Assembly (NCBI GenBank): GCA_932521025.1 | Contig: OW051469.1 | Location: 3,236,398 to 3,300,397, forward strand | Reading direction: 5' to 3' | DNA length: 64,000 nt | From: Oscheius onirici | Taxonomy: Eukaryota; Nematoda; Chromadorea; Rhabditida; Rhabditidae | Shown: in pieces, positions 21,240 through 33,081 of the stretch | Numbering within the stretch: the first letter of the stretch is position 1 | Layout of the letters: every line of letters begins with the position of its first letter | Notes under the pieces: generated by a model | Database searches by the model: none | What the model saw: the letters and a program-made list of their open reading frames with translations, nothing else | Told to the model about the DNA's origin: nothing | Made by a program: the position numbers and the translations under genes

Positions 21240-21647
21240 TCAGTTCAACGCTGAGATGAGCTTGATTCCGAACCAGCGATGTCCTCCAATGAAAATGGTC
21301 AGACAGCAGAAGATAAGCATCGAGACGAGACTGAAACCGAAGCAGGCCTTGCAGCAGCCTCTCTTCTCTCCTGCCTTCGACGCCTCTTCCGGCTTCTTCT
21401 TCGTCTCCTTCGGCTTCTGACTCTTGGCCGCAGTCCTTCCCTCAGTGGTAGAGCCAGCCGTCTCATTCAGCTTCTTCTCAGAGGCCTTGATGTTTGGAGT
21501 CGTGAGCGGATGCGAGTTCAGGTCGATGTCGTCGTCGCGAAGCGGAAGTGGAGGTGGAGGAGCAGGGGCAGCCTTCTTCTGAACAGCTGGCGTGCTGTTT
21601 GCGTCCGGAACATTAAGAATGGGTCCTATCGCCTCGTAGTCGTCCAT
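21240..21647 (-). CDS. Small tail-anchored membrane protein, 135 aa
   Basis: A single coding exon begins MDDYEAIGPILNVPD and ends in TGA at 21240. Residues 1-50 are acidic and proline-rich (a PAPPPPLPLRDDDIDL run), residues 55-100 are Lys/Glu/Thr-rich, and residues about 103-127 form one hydrophobic segment (CFGFSLVSMLIFCCLTIFIGG) close to the C-terminus, after a CCKAC cluster. This suggests a tail-anchored protein with possible palmitoylation. An acceptor (CTCTCCAG) lies one base before the ATG. An upstream exon around 21785-21685 contains a small ATG frame that would not read into this protein. I know no family. Confidence 0.6.
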   Translation of the reverse strand: MDDYEAIGPILNVPDANSTPAVQKKAAPAPPPPLPLRDDDIDLNSHPLTTPNIKASEKKLNETAGSTTEGRTAAKSQKPKETKKKPEEASKAGEKRGCCKACFGFSLVSMLIFCCLTIFIGGHRWFGIKLISALN

Positions 21648-21872
21648 TCTGGAGAGAGTAGAAAATCTTCCTCTGGCAGCCTACCTGACTTGAGGAGAGA
21701 ACCGTCTCTGACGAGGGAAGCTGGACCAAATGGCGAAGTCTCTGGTCCAAATTTAACAAGTTGAGGGAAAACTTGTGCCATTTTGAAAAAGTTATATATT
21801 TTTTGAAGAATTTTGTAATTTATTTGAAAAAGTTTTCTAACTTCACAAAACAAAAACTTTATTCAATGCTCC

Positions 21873-23805
21873 CTAAGTGAAAACGGCCGTCCGTAGATTC
21901 GTAACAGATGCCTGAAGATGCGTCGTTTTGACGACCTCGCCGTCCACGACAAGAAGCGAACTTTGATCTTCCGGAACTAATCGGAAGGCTGACACTTGGA
22001 CTGTCTGTAATTTCATTGTTTTCTGCTAGAGAGAGAGGTGTACCTTAAAAAACTGAAGATCTACATGTGTTCCCTTTTCTATTCCTAGAAGCATTTTCAC
22101 CAGCTGACTCTTTCCACTGACATCCTTTTTCAACATGTACGTCAAGTAGATTTTATCGTCGAACATTTTGGCTCCTGGCATGAAGTGGCCGTCTTGGGCT
22201 ATGTGAGAGAGCGACATCTAGAAATTCTAGTACTTTTTGTTCCAGATGGAACTCACAGCATAGACTCCAATAAACTCGTCGTCGATTGTTATCCAGTCAG
22301 TTGGGACAGGGTCTTCCAGTGAAAGTTCCGCGCCAGACTCTTGAAGATCCCAGAAAGGGTCAGTTTTTCGAGGAGAGGATATTACCCGGAGTGGGGATGG
22401 ATCATCCTGAAAAAATATAAAATTTCTGAAAGTGAGGAACAGCGAGGGCAAAGAGGAACCTACCGATGCAAAAATGTGATCTCCATAAACTGAATACGTT
22501 ACAGGTCCTTGTCTAGAAGATGTGGAGGGAAGATATGGCTTATACGAGAGTTTTCCTCGGTACGTTCGAAGCTCTGAACACTTTGAATGAGCAGCTTCAC
22601 TCAACTCACTCATTGTTCGAACCAGTGCACTGACAGTAAATCTGTTCGATCCTAGTGTTTTCCTATATCTTTCGCTCTCAATATCTGAACGTTTTTCTCA
22701 TAAAACAGTGTGTTTTGGCACGTACCAATATCAGCCATCAGACCCCATCCTATACTCAAAAAGGCCGCAATATTTTCGCTGATAGTCTGTACACGTATCA
22801 AGTTCACAGGATCAGCTGTGGGTTGTGGCGCTGTGGCTATCATAATGGCCTGATTGATGAAAGCTGGATTGTTTAGGGAATATCTATATTTTTTGTTAGA
22901 GAAAACAATAGGAGCTGTACCCTTTGGAAGCGAAGAGTGATGCGAGCAGACCGTTTCCAGAGCCGGAGGGAACAATTGCCAGAGGGATTCGAAAGACGAC
23001 GTCGGCTGCGTCTTGTCGGTCACATAAACCATTTAGGACCTGAAGTTTATCTAACTCTATCTCTCAGCCCCTCACCTCATAAACCAGACCATCTCCTGAC
23101 AGAATCACTATACCCTTGAAATCCAAGATGTCCGTTCTAGAAGAAACCATTGACCTGGCATGGTTTGGTCCATTTGTAATTACGAACTCATAATCAATGT
23201 TGTTCTTCTGCAGCGGCTCGGCCACTTTTGCGTAGAAAGTCTTCACTCCCTTCCCCGCTCCAGAGTTCGGATTGACAAAAATGAGAAGTTTTCCGATTGA
23301 TGGTGGACTGTCGGCTGAAAACTTTAAAGTTTAAAGGCTCACTTTAGTTGCTCTCGTCTAGTTCTTCGAACAGTATAATACCGCAGTCTTGTTTTGAGAT
23401 TGTGCACTGGTGTATGCTAGATTTAAAGCTACAGTTTTGCAGAGCTTGAGTCCACAAAAAAAGCATTTCATGGCCCCATAAATATACTGTAATGTTTATA
23501 AAACCACACCGCCGTATGCTTAGCTTGGAATGTTGCATAGAAACGAAGGGGAACCGTTTTAAAAACAAAAAATCACTCTGTGACATGTGTTCCTGTCGGC
23601 TGTCAAGTGCGGTCGAATAGAGGGCACTGTTTGACTATCTGACCCCGTGCTTTGTGCCAATGCCAATAAAACGAGTCAAAAAATTGGAAATTCAACCCTT
23701 ATTCAAGAAAAGTGCAAAGAACCAACCTGCTCGAATAACACTGGTAGTAGCCTGTTCCTGATAGACGCGATTGCTGTCGCCGCCACAGCACAGCGCCGCT
23801 CCCAT
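21873..23805 (-). CDS. sphk-1: Sphingosine kinase
   Basis: Exons are 23805-23727, 23314-23076, 23039-22921, 22883-22726, 22684-22610, 22573-22464, 22406-22257, 22217-22044 and 22004-21873, giving 411 aa. The diacylglycerol-kinase-type catalytic domain shows FVNPNSGAGKG, the nucleotide-binding VILSGDGLVYEVLNGL and IVPSGSGNGLLASL. The sphingosine-kinase regions WGLMADIDIESERYR and LRTYRGKLSY follow, and the C-terminal FRLVPED...LLVVDGE. The enzyme phosphorylates sphingosine to sphingosine-1-phosphate. The N-terminus MGAALCCGG is an apparent myristoylation plus palmitoylation signal. Intron 5 is 36 nt and can be read through in frame (adding 12 residues), so two forms are possible. The closest homologue layout supports splicing. 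Confidence 0.93.
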
Positions 23806-26800
23806 CTCCGCACTAAACACACTTGCGTAAAGGCTCTGCATCTGTATTTAGTTTTTCTGATTTTTGATCATTTTTAAGCAGAAAACTGAGTATAAAAAGG
23901 CTTTCCAAAAACAAAATCATTTATATTTTAAAGTGGGAAGAGAAATTTTCACCTGTCTTTGATCTGAGGGAATACGTGAGCGAGAGTGTCGTTAGGAAAC
24001 TAGCCGCCTCTGATAAAGAGTTCCATGTTGGAATGGACGGGCGATAGGGGATCAACACGTGGGAACAAGAGAAAGAGAAGTTCTTTGATCCCTCAGGTTT
24101 TAGGGCGGGCGGTACGCTAATTTAAAGTCATCAAAAGTGTACTTTTAGTGCTCGGTACTTGAATTTTTAACGTCGTTCCCATTATGTTTCTTGTTCGTAA
24201 AAAACCCTTAAAAGTGGGGATATATAAAAATATACTGAAAGAATTTAAACGGGTTCATTACCTCGGGAAAAGGGGAAAATTTTTCCTCGGGAAAGAGGGA
24301 AAAATTTTCGGGAAAAATGTATGCAACTTTGCTAAAAAAATTTTCTGTAATCATCGGAAAATAACGCTTTGTAAGAAGAGTAGAAGAAAAATAATTGAGG
24401 AAAACTTTCGACCACTTGGCTGACTCACGGTGGTCGTCTTGCCCTCGTTCCGCCTGCGTCTCCTACTGGGGAATACTCTCTCGGATTCAGGCCCTGTACA
24501 CAGTTTGAGCGAGAGAATTGGTGGCGAACATGGACAGTCAGAACGGACTGAACTGAATCTATAAAAACGAGAGACAGTGTACAGTAAACATACGTACGAA
24601 ACACTGACAGTATGATGGATCAGTTGATCTGATTGTGAGGGAAAAATCAGGGAAAATCGGGACGGGACCAACAAGTATGTCGTGACGAGGCCCAAAATCG
24701 AAAGATTGAATCGTAATTACAGTACAGAGAAAAGATTAGCTCAAATCCAGTTTATAGCAAATTTCCAAGATGTGTACCTATTATCACGAATATATGTTCC
24801 CACCTCCTCTAAAGCTTTTCTCCTGTCTTCGTCTTCCATATTTTCAACCTTCCCAGACAGAGCCCCCTAATCAAAACAACTGACGCAACCGCTTGAAGTG
24901 AAGCCTGAGATAGTGAAGTATCTGTTGTCATGCTTTCAATTTTTCGAAAAAGTATATGAACTCTCTTTCAACAGATGTTGTTCTGTTTTGAAAATAGAAA
25001 TCATTCTTAGAAAAGAGGGAAAAATTTTAAATAGAAATAATTGCGGTCATTTGAGGGCAGAATGCTCGTTTTCTGTGCCTGTCTAGGGATATTTTGGATT
25101 CGCTGTCTCTCAGTATCTCTGACTATCTGTCTCTCTTATTCACCGTCTTTCTGACTCTCTGACTATCTATACCTCTGTCCCTTTGTCTATCTGTAACTCG
25201 ACTGAGTCTCATTTGTTTACCGAACCTTGTCTGGCCTTCTACCTCATCGTTTCCGTCTACCGTACCCCTGACTCTTCTCAGAAACGTCGCCCCAAGAGTC
25301 AGAACATCTGACGCTCTTCCTCCTCTTCTTCAGAGCCCATTATAGCCTTACTACCTTCGTCAAACACTGACACATAGTGCCTTCTTCTGGCCTTAATCAC
25401 CCGTCTGGCAAAACAAGAGCCAGTACTTTTGACTCTCTAAGCGAGATCCGGAATCTTTTTACTATTCTGCCCCGGTACGAGAAGTTCTATGCACGCTTTT
25501 TAAAGTTTTCTCGTTGATGTTCCAAAGGACTGACTGTACTTCCTGATTATGTCATTCGTTGAGCGACTTTATGGAGATAGTTTTCTACCCTTTCACTGCA
25601 TAATTTTGGAAGTAACCAGTAAGACCGTCTAACTGTCGAATCTGTGGCATATAAATGTGTTCAACTGTGTAACTGTCGAGTCTGTCGCGAGCAATAATAA
25701 TCTGTTTGTCTAACTGCCTAGTCTGTAGCAATCAATTTTTGGCTGAAAATAAACAAATCTAAGGGCTTCCCCAAGCTTTAATAATCAAAAACAACAGCTG
25801 AAACATTTTGTTTACATCCTTATCTTCTTCTGCCGCATCACATAGAAAATTGTCCCCCGCATGGCTGAAGGTGTCAATTACTTCTCGTCGTTTGGGCGTC
25901 ATCGTTAGGGGCCCATCAAGTGCACTCTCCGGAAACTTTCTTGCATCTTTGTTTTGCAAAAGTTCTTTTCTTTCAATTAATCATTAATGCATCAACTCCG
26001 GTCATCTTAATCTACCTTTCATCCTCTGTTACAAGCCCCAAAAAATACGCACTTTTCGGGTCGAAGAGAGCATTTTCCAACTTTCAAATATTCTGGAAAT
26101 TAGGCATGGATTTCTTCTAAAACTTTGCAAAAGATCGAAAATTGTCTTCGACCCGAAAATGTTGTATGGTTTGTTCAAAAAAAAAAAGAGAGCTCGACCG
26201 TAAGCCATTTATTTCCGCGCGAGACCCTTATAACATGGAAACAAGGATACTCAGCTAAGTTTTCTGTTGTTATTCCGGTCTCGCAGCGAATTAAATGGGT
26301 TATGGTCGAGCTCTCTTTTTTTTTTTTTGAACAAACCATATTTTGTGTTGCAGGTGCCACAGACTCGACAGTTAGAAAGTCAGGTTGTTTTGATAACTTC
26401 CTCTTCCCTCTATTATTGCAGTTTTTTGACAAGACTTCCGCTCTGTTCAACACTTATAATTTCAATGAAACAGTCATATTAAACAAATTAGAAGCCCCTC
26501 AAAATGAAAAATCTGCGATCGGAAACCTTTCTGCTGGCGCACGCTGTAACTCGTTTACAAACTCTTATTAATTCTTGGGATAACCCGAGATTTCCTCCCG
26601 ATTAAATTCAATTTAGCTTCTGACGACGGAGATCTGCACTTCTCAAAGTGTTTTCTGCTCTTTGCTCTCCTTTTTTGTATTCATAGTCAGCCTAGTTTTC
26701 TCAAGGAAACACGAGATTTATTAGAAAAGCAGTGTCAGCTTCTCACAAGATTACTGGAGCCAGGTTCTCAAGTCATGCTCTTTGCATACTAATAAAACAA

Positions 26801-27575
26801 GATGTCTGTCTAACTGTCTAGTCTGTGGCGCGTTTTGTCTAACTGTCTTGTCGAGTTTGAACGTAGGGAACAAAAAGAGATACGGATCCAATCAGACGAC
26901 AGCTGTATTTTTCGAGGCAGAAGAAAAACTCGCGACTTCTCTTCTCGAAGCCCCGTCATCGTCGATGACATCGAGTGAATAATTCAGATAAAGTGGCAAC
27001 ACCTGTCTGAATCACAGAGTTCCATCTTCGATTCTTTCACGACTTTTAAAGATCGCTCATTTCGTTTTTAATGATCGCTCATTTAATTCAAATCAATTTC
27101 CCACTTTTTAAAAGGAAACGTTTTGCAAAAAGTTTATCATGTGACCACAGACTCGACAGTTAGACAACAACCATGTTGTGGCTGTCTACAGACTCGATAG
27201 TTAGCCATTTACTCTGTTGCAACTTGCAAGTCTAGGCTGCTGAAGCTCAATCCAATTTCAAAGCGTTTCTAACTCAGTATTAGCCAAAGTTCGCAGCTTT
27301 GACTTTGTATAACAAATTATATTATTTTCCAACGCAAATTCCCACGGGCTTTCCACCTGGGCAGTGAACAAAATCTCATAAGTGACTTCCGTCAAAGACT
27401 GATTGATCGTTTTCCAACTTCGTACTATTGAAAAGAAAACATCCGATTATAACTTTACCGGAATGTGTTACAAAAAGTTTTTTTTGCCTTCTCATAACCA
27501 ATCATCAAGCCCTCAAGTCTTGTCAACATTTCAATTCCTGGCTTCTAAGAATTTCTCTAGTTTTCAGTTCAAAAG
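23806..27575. other. Gene-poor region of 3.8 kb with repeats
   Basis: No complete gene could be supported. Possible leader or coding exons on the minus strand lie at about 24850-24790 (MEDEDRRKALEEVGTYIRDN-like), 24550-24427 and 23995-23940. They have fair splice signals and might be upstream exons of the kinase gene, but their frames do not join cleanly. A 67-aa minus-strand open frame at 25959-25759 is unproven. 25080-25200 is CTGTCTCT-rich. Copies of the 24-bp dispersed repeat occur near 25622, 25660, 25707, 26350, 26803, 26836, 27142 and 27183, and a mariner-type MITE at 26165-26340. Confidence 0.5.
26165..26340. mobile_element. Short palindromic MITE with TA ends
   Basis: Inverted ends of about 35 bp start TATGGTTTGTTCAAAAA followed by GAGAGCTCGACC. 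A weaker match continues inwards to the CGAGACC word. The element is bounded by TA on both sides, as in Tc1/mariner target duplications. It is 176 bp long and has no coding capacity. Confidence 0.75.
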
Positions 27576-29097
27576 ATGACAGAATTTTCTCTGGCAGACT
27601 ACGAAGATGCGGATCCACTAGGAATTGGAGTCGTCTGTGCCGATACCGATATGTTTACACCTCTTCAGCTCATCTTTCGATGTGTCATACTGCCGACAGT
27701 CTGCTTGACAGGAATTCTTTGTAATCTCGTCAATACTTTCGTCTTTGCACAGAAAGCTGTGAGTTTTGGAGATTGAGAGACAGAGGCAACTGAAAATTTC
27801 CAGATGCGAAAGCAAAGTTTCAACCTCTTCTTCCTCTTTCTGAGCATGAGCGACGCCGTGGTCTTAATTTCTGCCCTCATCGTCTTTGTGCTCCCAGCCA
27901 TTGCTGAACTAGTCGACTGGCTCCGTAACCTACCGTATCTCCCTTTTAGCAAAAAAAGTTCCAGCTATCAAAAACGCCTCCATCCGAATACTACTCGTCT
28001 TCTACCCAATAGGACAAGTCGCCTTAACAGCGTCAGTCTACCTGACCGTGATGGTCACTTTCCATCGCTACATTGCAGTCTGCCATCCCTTCACTGCTGT
28101 AAGATCACATATTTTAAGAGAGTTAAGCTAAAAATTACAGGCTAGACATTACTATGGCTCCAAAATCGTTGTTGGACTGATCGTCGTGGTAATACTTTTT
28201 GCGAATCTGTTCAATACGACCAGATGGCTGGAGTTGAACTTGACTACCTGCTACAATATGAGGCACAAACTGTAAGTATCAATCTCTCTGTCTCTCACTC
28301 AGTCTCTGACTCTCTCTTTCCAGATACGAAATAGAAATCCTCCCGACGGATCTAATGCTAGCCAGAAGCTATACAATCTACTACCGTAACACTGCCTATA
28401 CAACGATGCTCTTCTTTGTGCCATTCGTGGCCCTCGTCTACTTTAACCTACGAATCTGTATGGCTGTGAAGAAGTCGGAAAAGTTCACAGAAGCTTGTAC
28501 GTTTTGTGTTTAAACGCTCAATTTCTTGCAGTTTCTCCCCGCGATACAGCCAACTATTCTCCTGAGGGCGGCAGGAAATCTCCGCGTCCAATGACGCCGA
28601 AAGATGGTCGTCGTGGTCGCTCACAATCCAGGGACATCAATCGGATGCTCACGTCAATTATTGTCCTGTTTCTGATGAGCAACAGTCTTGGTCTCTTCAA
28701 CAACATTCTGGAACTGATGGAAATTTCTACTGGTGACAATACACTGGACACGGGACTGGTTGAACTGTCGTCCTTCTTTGTGAACATCAATGCTGCTGCC
28801 ACGACGATCATCTACTGGAAGTTTGGGACCAAGTACAGGAGTCTTGTCAAGAAGGTGAGGGAGAGAGAGTCTGAGGGACAGAGGGACAAGATGGACACAG
28901 AGACTGAACTTCCGGTCAACTGAACCAACTTCCAGACGCTGTTCGGACTCTTCGGTTTCAGCTGGTGTCGCCCAGTCAACCTCCTCGGCCAACACCGTCA
29001 GTACAATTGGGCCGAAGGACGATCAACTGTGGCCAAGTATACAGAGCCGAATTCAATGAAAAAGGACTTTTTGAGTAGTAACGAATGCCCTGTTTAG
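27576..29097 (+). CDS. Rhodopsin-family G-protein-coupled receptor, probable neuropeptide (FMRFamide-type) receptor
   Basis: Exons are 27576-27758, 27804-27924, 27965-28098, 28141-28271, 28324-28496, 28532-28854 and 28936-29097, giving 408 aa. Seven hydrophobic segments are visible: TM1 in exon 1 (with GILCNLVNTFVF), TM2 in exon 2 (NLFFLFLSMSDAVVL), TM3 in exon 3 ending in FHRYIAVCHPF in place of DRY, TM4 and TM5 in exons 4-5, and TM6-TM7 in exon 6 (MLTSIIVLFLMSNSLGLFNN and NINAAATTIIYWKFG in place of NPxxY). The third inner loop is Ser/Arg/Pro-rich. This pattern fits nematode FMRFamide-like peptide receptors (FRPR/DMSR groups). The ligand is unknown. Intron 2 is 40 nt. Confidence 0.88.
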
Positions 29098-29389
29098 TTA
29101 CCATTGTTTCAGTGATTTTTCCTTCTAAAGGTCTCCAGGCTGAGCCTGCTTATTGTAAAAATCCAATTGTGATCTCGATGCATATGATCTCGAAAGCGAA
29201 TACATGTACCTCAATCAATGAATGTTTTTTGACAGTTCTTCAAGTTAGTAACAAAAAATTACTCTCGATATTGGTGCTTTGCTCCGAGCGTAGATTTCCA
29301 GTCTCGCCGTGACGAATCCGACAGCGATTAGAGTCTTAGGGAGGGAAGTTTCCTATCAGTTACCAGTCATTGTCGCCTTTCCTCCCAAA

Positions 29390-31380
29390 ATGCTCTATCC
29401 CCTACTTTTGGTTCTTTTCCTAAGGAGAGCCTATGGTTTTGGTGAGTAAATTCTTTCGAAAGAAACAGGTCACAGTGTGCGGTCCATCTAATGAAAATTT
29501 GACTGGAGGAGTCTTTCCGCCAAACAGCACCGATTCCAGCTATCCTGCTAATACCTCTTGCACTTTTACGGTATTTTCTTTGATTCTTCAAAAATTCACA
29601 TAGATTGATACACCTCCGGGGAAATATGTCCAGCTTCGGTTTTTAATCCACCCTAATGAACAGGACACTTTGTGGATACAGGATAGTGCTGGTCTCTCGA
29701 TATGGTGAGAAAGGGACAGAAGGAGAGAGAGACAGAGAGACATAAAAATCTGGACAGAGAGAATAAGTCCGAGACAGAATGGCTGAGAGACAGAGAGAAA
29801 AAGGGAGACAGAGTGACAGAGCCAAAGACGGTGTATTTCAGGCTTGAACCTGACGTGGTTTCTGATATTTTTTCTCCACTAAGAGTCGATATTATTCTCA
29901 ACACTACGACAGTCGGCAGACTCAAGTTCAACTACTGGCTCATTAACAGTAATTATGACTTTGTACCATATATCTTCCTTTCAGTTCCCTTCGAATCCAA
30001 TGATGCAAAGCGGGTCAAACTAGACTCCATTACTCATCCCAGTGTACTGCTGAAGTCTGAAATCTTGTATCATACTCCCTATGTTTTGCAGAGTGATGAA
30101 GAGGTTTGCATCTGTTTTAAACTTGCCTATAGATTCAGATGGTCATCCAAGCAGCCTCAGCACCCTTCTCCTATGCGCGCAGTCTAATGACCTCAGCCTT
30201 TGTTTTTGAAGGAGACGGAGTTGGAGGCAAATACTTGGGATCGTAGGAAAAGCGAGTACATTTTCCAACTAGATTTTAAGATTATACCGGCTTGCTTCTG
30301 GCGATTCCTACTTAACTCTTTCTTCAACAATTACTATTATTTCTGTACAACCATATGATTACGGTATCGCTTTTGTCAAACTGCGTTCAGGTGAGTTGTC
30401 TGTTCATCAGTCGATCAAGTTTCAAGACATTCAAAACTACAACGTGGTGTTAAGTTATATCCAGCTCAATAACGACACTTTATTTTTTGATAGTAGCTAT
30501 GCTTACACTTTATACAATCCCGACAATTCGGACTACTACATAACGCCGAAATACATTTCTGATTTTAACCCAATTCTCTGGCAGACAGGCGATTTCCGAC
30601 AGAATAAAAGCTCTGTCAGAGAGTTCAGGTAAGTCAAATTTAGTATCCAACCAGCTTTCCAGACGGGATGATTCATTTCTACTGCCACAGGGCATTCCAG
30701 GCCAGCTAAACACTTTTATCGTCCCAAAGGGAAATGATGCTGCTTTTGGGATCAAATACCATGAGCCAAGAGGTTTAATTTTTCATGGAAAATAAATATC
30801 TGGCTTTTTCAGTTTTCGATCAAGTTCCCGAAAACTCTACGACAGTTTTTCTGAGCAGAAACTATCCATATAGTGAGCAGCAGCAAGGCCATCAGATTAC
30901 GTATAGGACTGACTATCGGGCCAGAGTCAATGTCTCTGCCGATTTCGGGACGACGGGGAGAGGAAATGGAATCAGTGTAAAAGCGGTGGATAATAATGGA
31001 ACGAGTTCGGGGCAGACGTATGTTTTTTGGACACAGTTCTTAAATTTCTTGTTTTCAGAATATTTTACGGCGAGCGTAGTCTCGTAGTCTACGGAAACAT
31101 GTTCGTTTTTACCTACGACAATGTAACAGATGCTGGAGCTGGCGTCACCATTACATTCGAAAAATATTACGGTATACTTTTGTGTAATGAGTCTCCCCTG
31201 GAAAAGACAGAGAAATATGAGAAGAAGAGTGTTTTCTCTGCCAGTTCCTTAGACTTTCTTCTACTATAGATCGACTGTCCGACTGATAAAAATAATATTT
31301 CAGATGTTACACCGAAGGCAGGACGACTTGCTTCCCCTCTCTGGATAACAACACTTCTATTATCCGTGCTCCTTTCATAA
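29390..31380 (+). CDS. CUB-like domain secreted or GPI-anchored protein, copy 1
   Basis: Twelve exons: 29390-29441, 29476-29570, 29604-29704, 29842-29948, 29985-30103, 30139-30242, 30281-30390, 30427-30628, 30663-30772, 30813-31017, 31059-31171 and 31304-31380, giving 464 aa. A signal peptide (MLYPLLLVLFLRRAYGF) is followed by the nematode CUB-like domain: CGPSNENLTGGVFPPNS, TPPGKYVQLRF, then the conserved FVFEGDGVGGKYLGS. The C-terminus is a short hydrophobic tail (LWITTLLLSVLLS) that suggests GPI attachment. Many Asn-X-Ser/Thr sites are present. Nematode CUB-like genes are often induced by infection; a role here is inferred from the family only. It shares exon layout with the copy at 35315-37732. 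Confidence 0.88.
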
Positions 31381-31632
31381 AATGTTGTCTTTATTGATAC
31401 TACTGGTCCAAACCTTTGACTTCACTCAAAAGTTCTATTCTTAATCAGAAGATAAGATGCGCCACAATAAATGTGACAAAATATCCAAACAGACAGAATG
31501 GGGCTGATATTTTGGTTCAAGACTAGACTCTCCCTGATTGCACGGTCTCAAATTCTCATAGACGGCTATTGCACAGACGGTCCCACTCGAGCCCTTAATC
31601 TCGAAATCACATGCCTTCCATTGTCTTGTCAC

Positions 31633-31639
31633 TATAAAA
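31633..31639 (+). promoter_or_regulatory. TATA box of the small secreted gene
   Basis: TATAAAA lies 37 bp before the ATG of the first alternative exon (31676). The broken inverted copy has TATAAAA at 34104-34110 (-), at nearly the same distance from its matching exon. Confidence 0.6.
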
Positions 31640-31675
31640 GACAGCCGAAGTCTGCAGTCTGCAGACCGTCTGACA

Positions 31676-32320
31676 ATGCTTCTCTTCATCTTGGTAAGAT
31701 TACCTTCTATCTTCCAACGCTCTGCAAATTTACAACAGACTTTCAAGAAACCGATCAAAACTTTCTCTGTAGAATACTAATGGGTTTGGTTTCTTTAATC
31801 TGCGCCCTTTCCTTTCATTCGCAAAAATGCTAGCCGCCTGCCTGGTAAGCTCCCTTCAATCTATTCAACCCTCTCCTTCCAGACCTTTGTCTTCTTTCTC
31901 CGTGCCAAGGCCGATGATCATCTATTGAAAGCAGAAGAAACGATCAAGGATCATGTTGTCTTCACCTACTCTCTGACCTGTAACACCGGGAGCGGACAAC
32001 CCAAACCTTTCAAGCACCACATTTTGCTTGCGGAGAACGACAGAGCTACAGCCAATGAGCAACTTGCATTCCAACACGGAAGTGGTGTAGGAGTTGTGAA
32101 TGGTAAAATGGAGGGAGACCAGGATGGGGACGGTCCAGGATACAGGGAATACGAGTTTTACTTCGAAGTCAAGTCTGACTGTGTAATGGAAAGAAAAGAT
32201 GTATGGAAGCAGTACTACTTCTACCTGAAGCCGGAGTGCACGGTCGGAAGTAAGCTGTGTGAATACAAGGGCACGTTGGAGCTTGCGAATGGAAAAAAAG
32301 GAAAATGGACCAAGGAATAA
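31676..32320 (+). CDS. Small secreted protein with two alternative signal-peptide first exons
   Basis: The common exon 31883-32320 is preceded by two interchangeable 18-nt first exons with donors in the same phase: 31676-31693 (MLLFIL) and 31827-31844 (MLAACL). Either gives a signal peptide continuing TFVFFLRAKA and a protein of 151 aa. The mature domain of about 130 aa contains HVVFTYSLTCNTGS, the acidic GDQDGDGPG, FKHHILLAEND and paired cysteines (C-MER, ECTVGSKLCEY). It is not a family I can name; it resembles small nematode host-response proteins in context only. A broken inverted paralogue lies at 33082-33702. The TATA box serves the first exon. Confidence 0.72.
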
Positions 32321-33081
32321 AGAATCCGTATCAGTGAAACAGAATAAAATTCATAGTAGCATATGAATGATGCCTCCTCGAATAACCATACGCTCTTTGG
32401 AATAGGTGCACTTCGTCTCTGTCGGTCTCTCCGTAAAATGAGACTATTTTTCAGTTCATACACTACCCGTCTTTGACTGCTTTCGCTGTCCGGTTCACTG
32501 AAGAAAGTCGAAGTATGGTGTCTCAGAAAAACTTTGATTGTTTCCTTGTGAACTCTTGTGCGTTATCTCTGAAATAGGCCGCATACAGACCAATAGAGTT
32601 GAGCTTTAGAGTAAGAGAGATTAGTTGGAACAAAGGTTTCTCGAAAACCAAAACCTGTTTATCATGCTGAATACTAATACGTTTCGTTTCTTGGTATCAC
32701 CAAAACAATAAGTTGCTACTATCAAATTTATTTTGTATTTCTAACATAGCATGTTTATTCCTTGGTCCACTAGTAAACACATTAATATTCAAAAAGAAAG
32801 GTTTGGGGTTCTGATTTTTGGCAAACTGAGGCTCGATACAGTTAAATCTCGCAGACTTGGAACCGGTAGACTACTATGCTCGAAGAGTTTAAAAAACCCT
32901 GTTTCGCAACTGATCGCAGCAAAAGCTAGAAGGTCGGGTGCAAGACCGAACAGGAGTGATAGCGGATACAAGCGTACTAGGTAATGGCAGTTTTCAGGCG
33001 CTTTGAAGACTGTACTACTGTAGTTTCTTCGATATCATTACAACTCGTTCAAGAACTTTATTTTGTAGCACTAACATATGC
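32321..33081. other. Spacer between the convergent small secreted genes
   Basis: This region contains the 3' ends of the intact (+) and broken (-) copies. Its open frames look like chance. No RNA gene, terminal repeat or palindromic element stood out. Confidence 0.4.

Noticed and set aside
24430-24890. Minus-strand exon-like segments that might form a small gene
   Set aside because: Splice signals are fair, but the frames hit stops when the segments are joined to the next candidates. They are kept only as possible leader exons.
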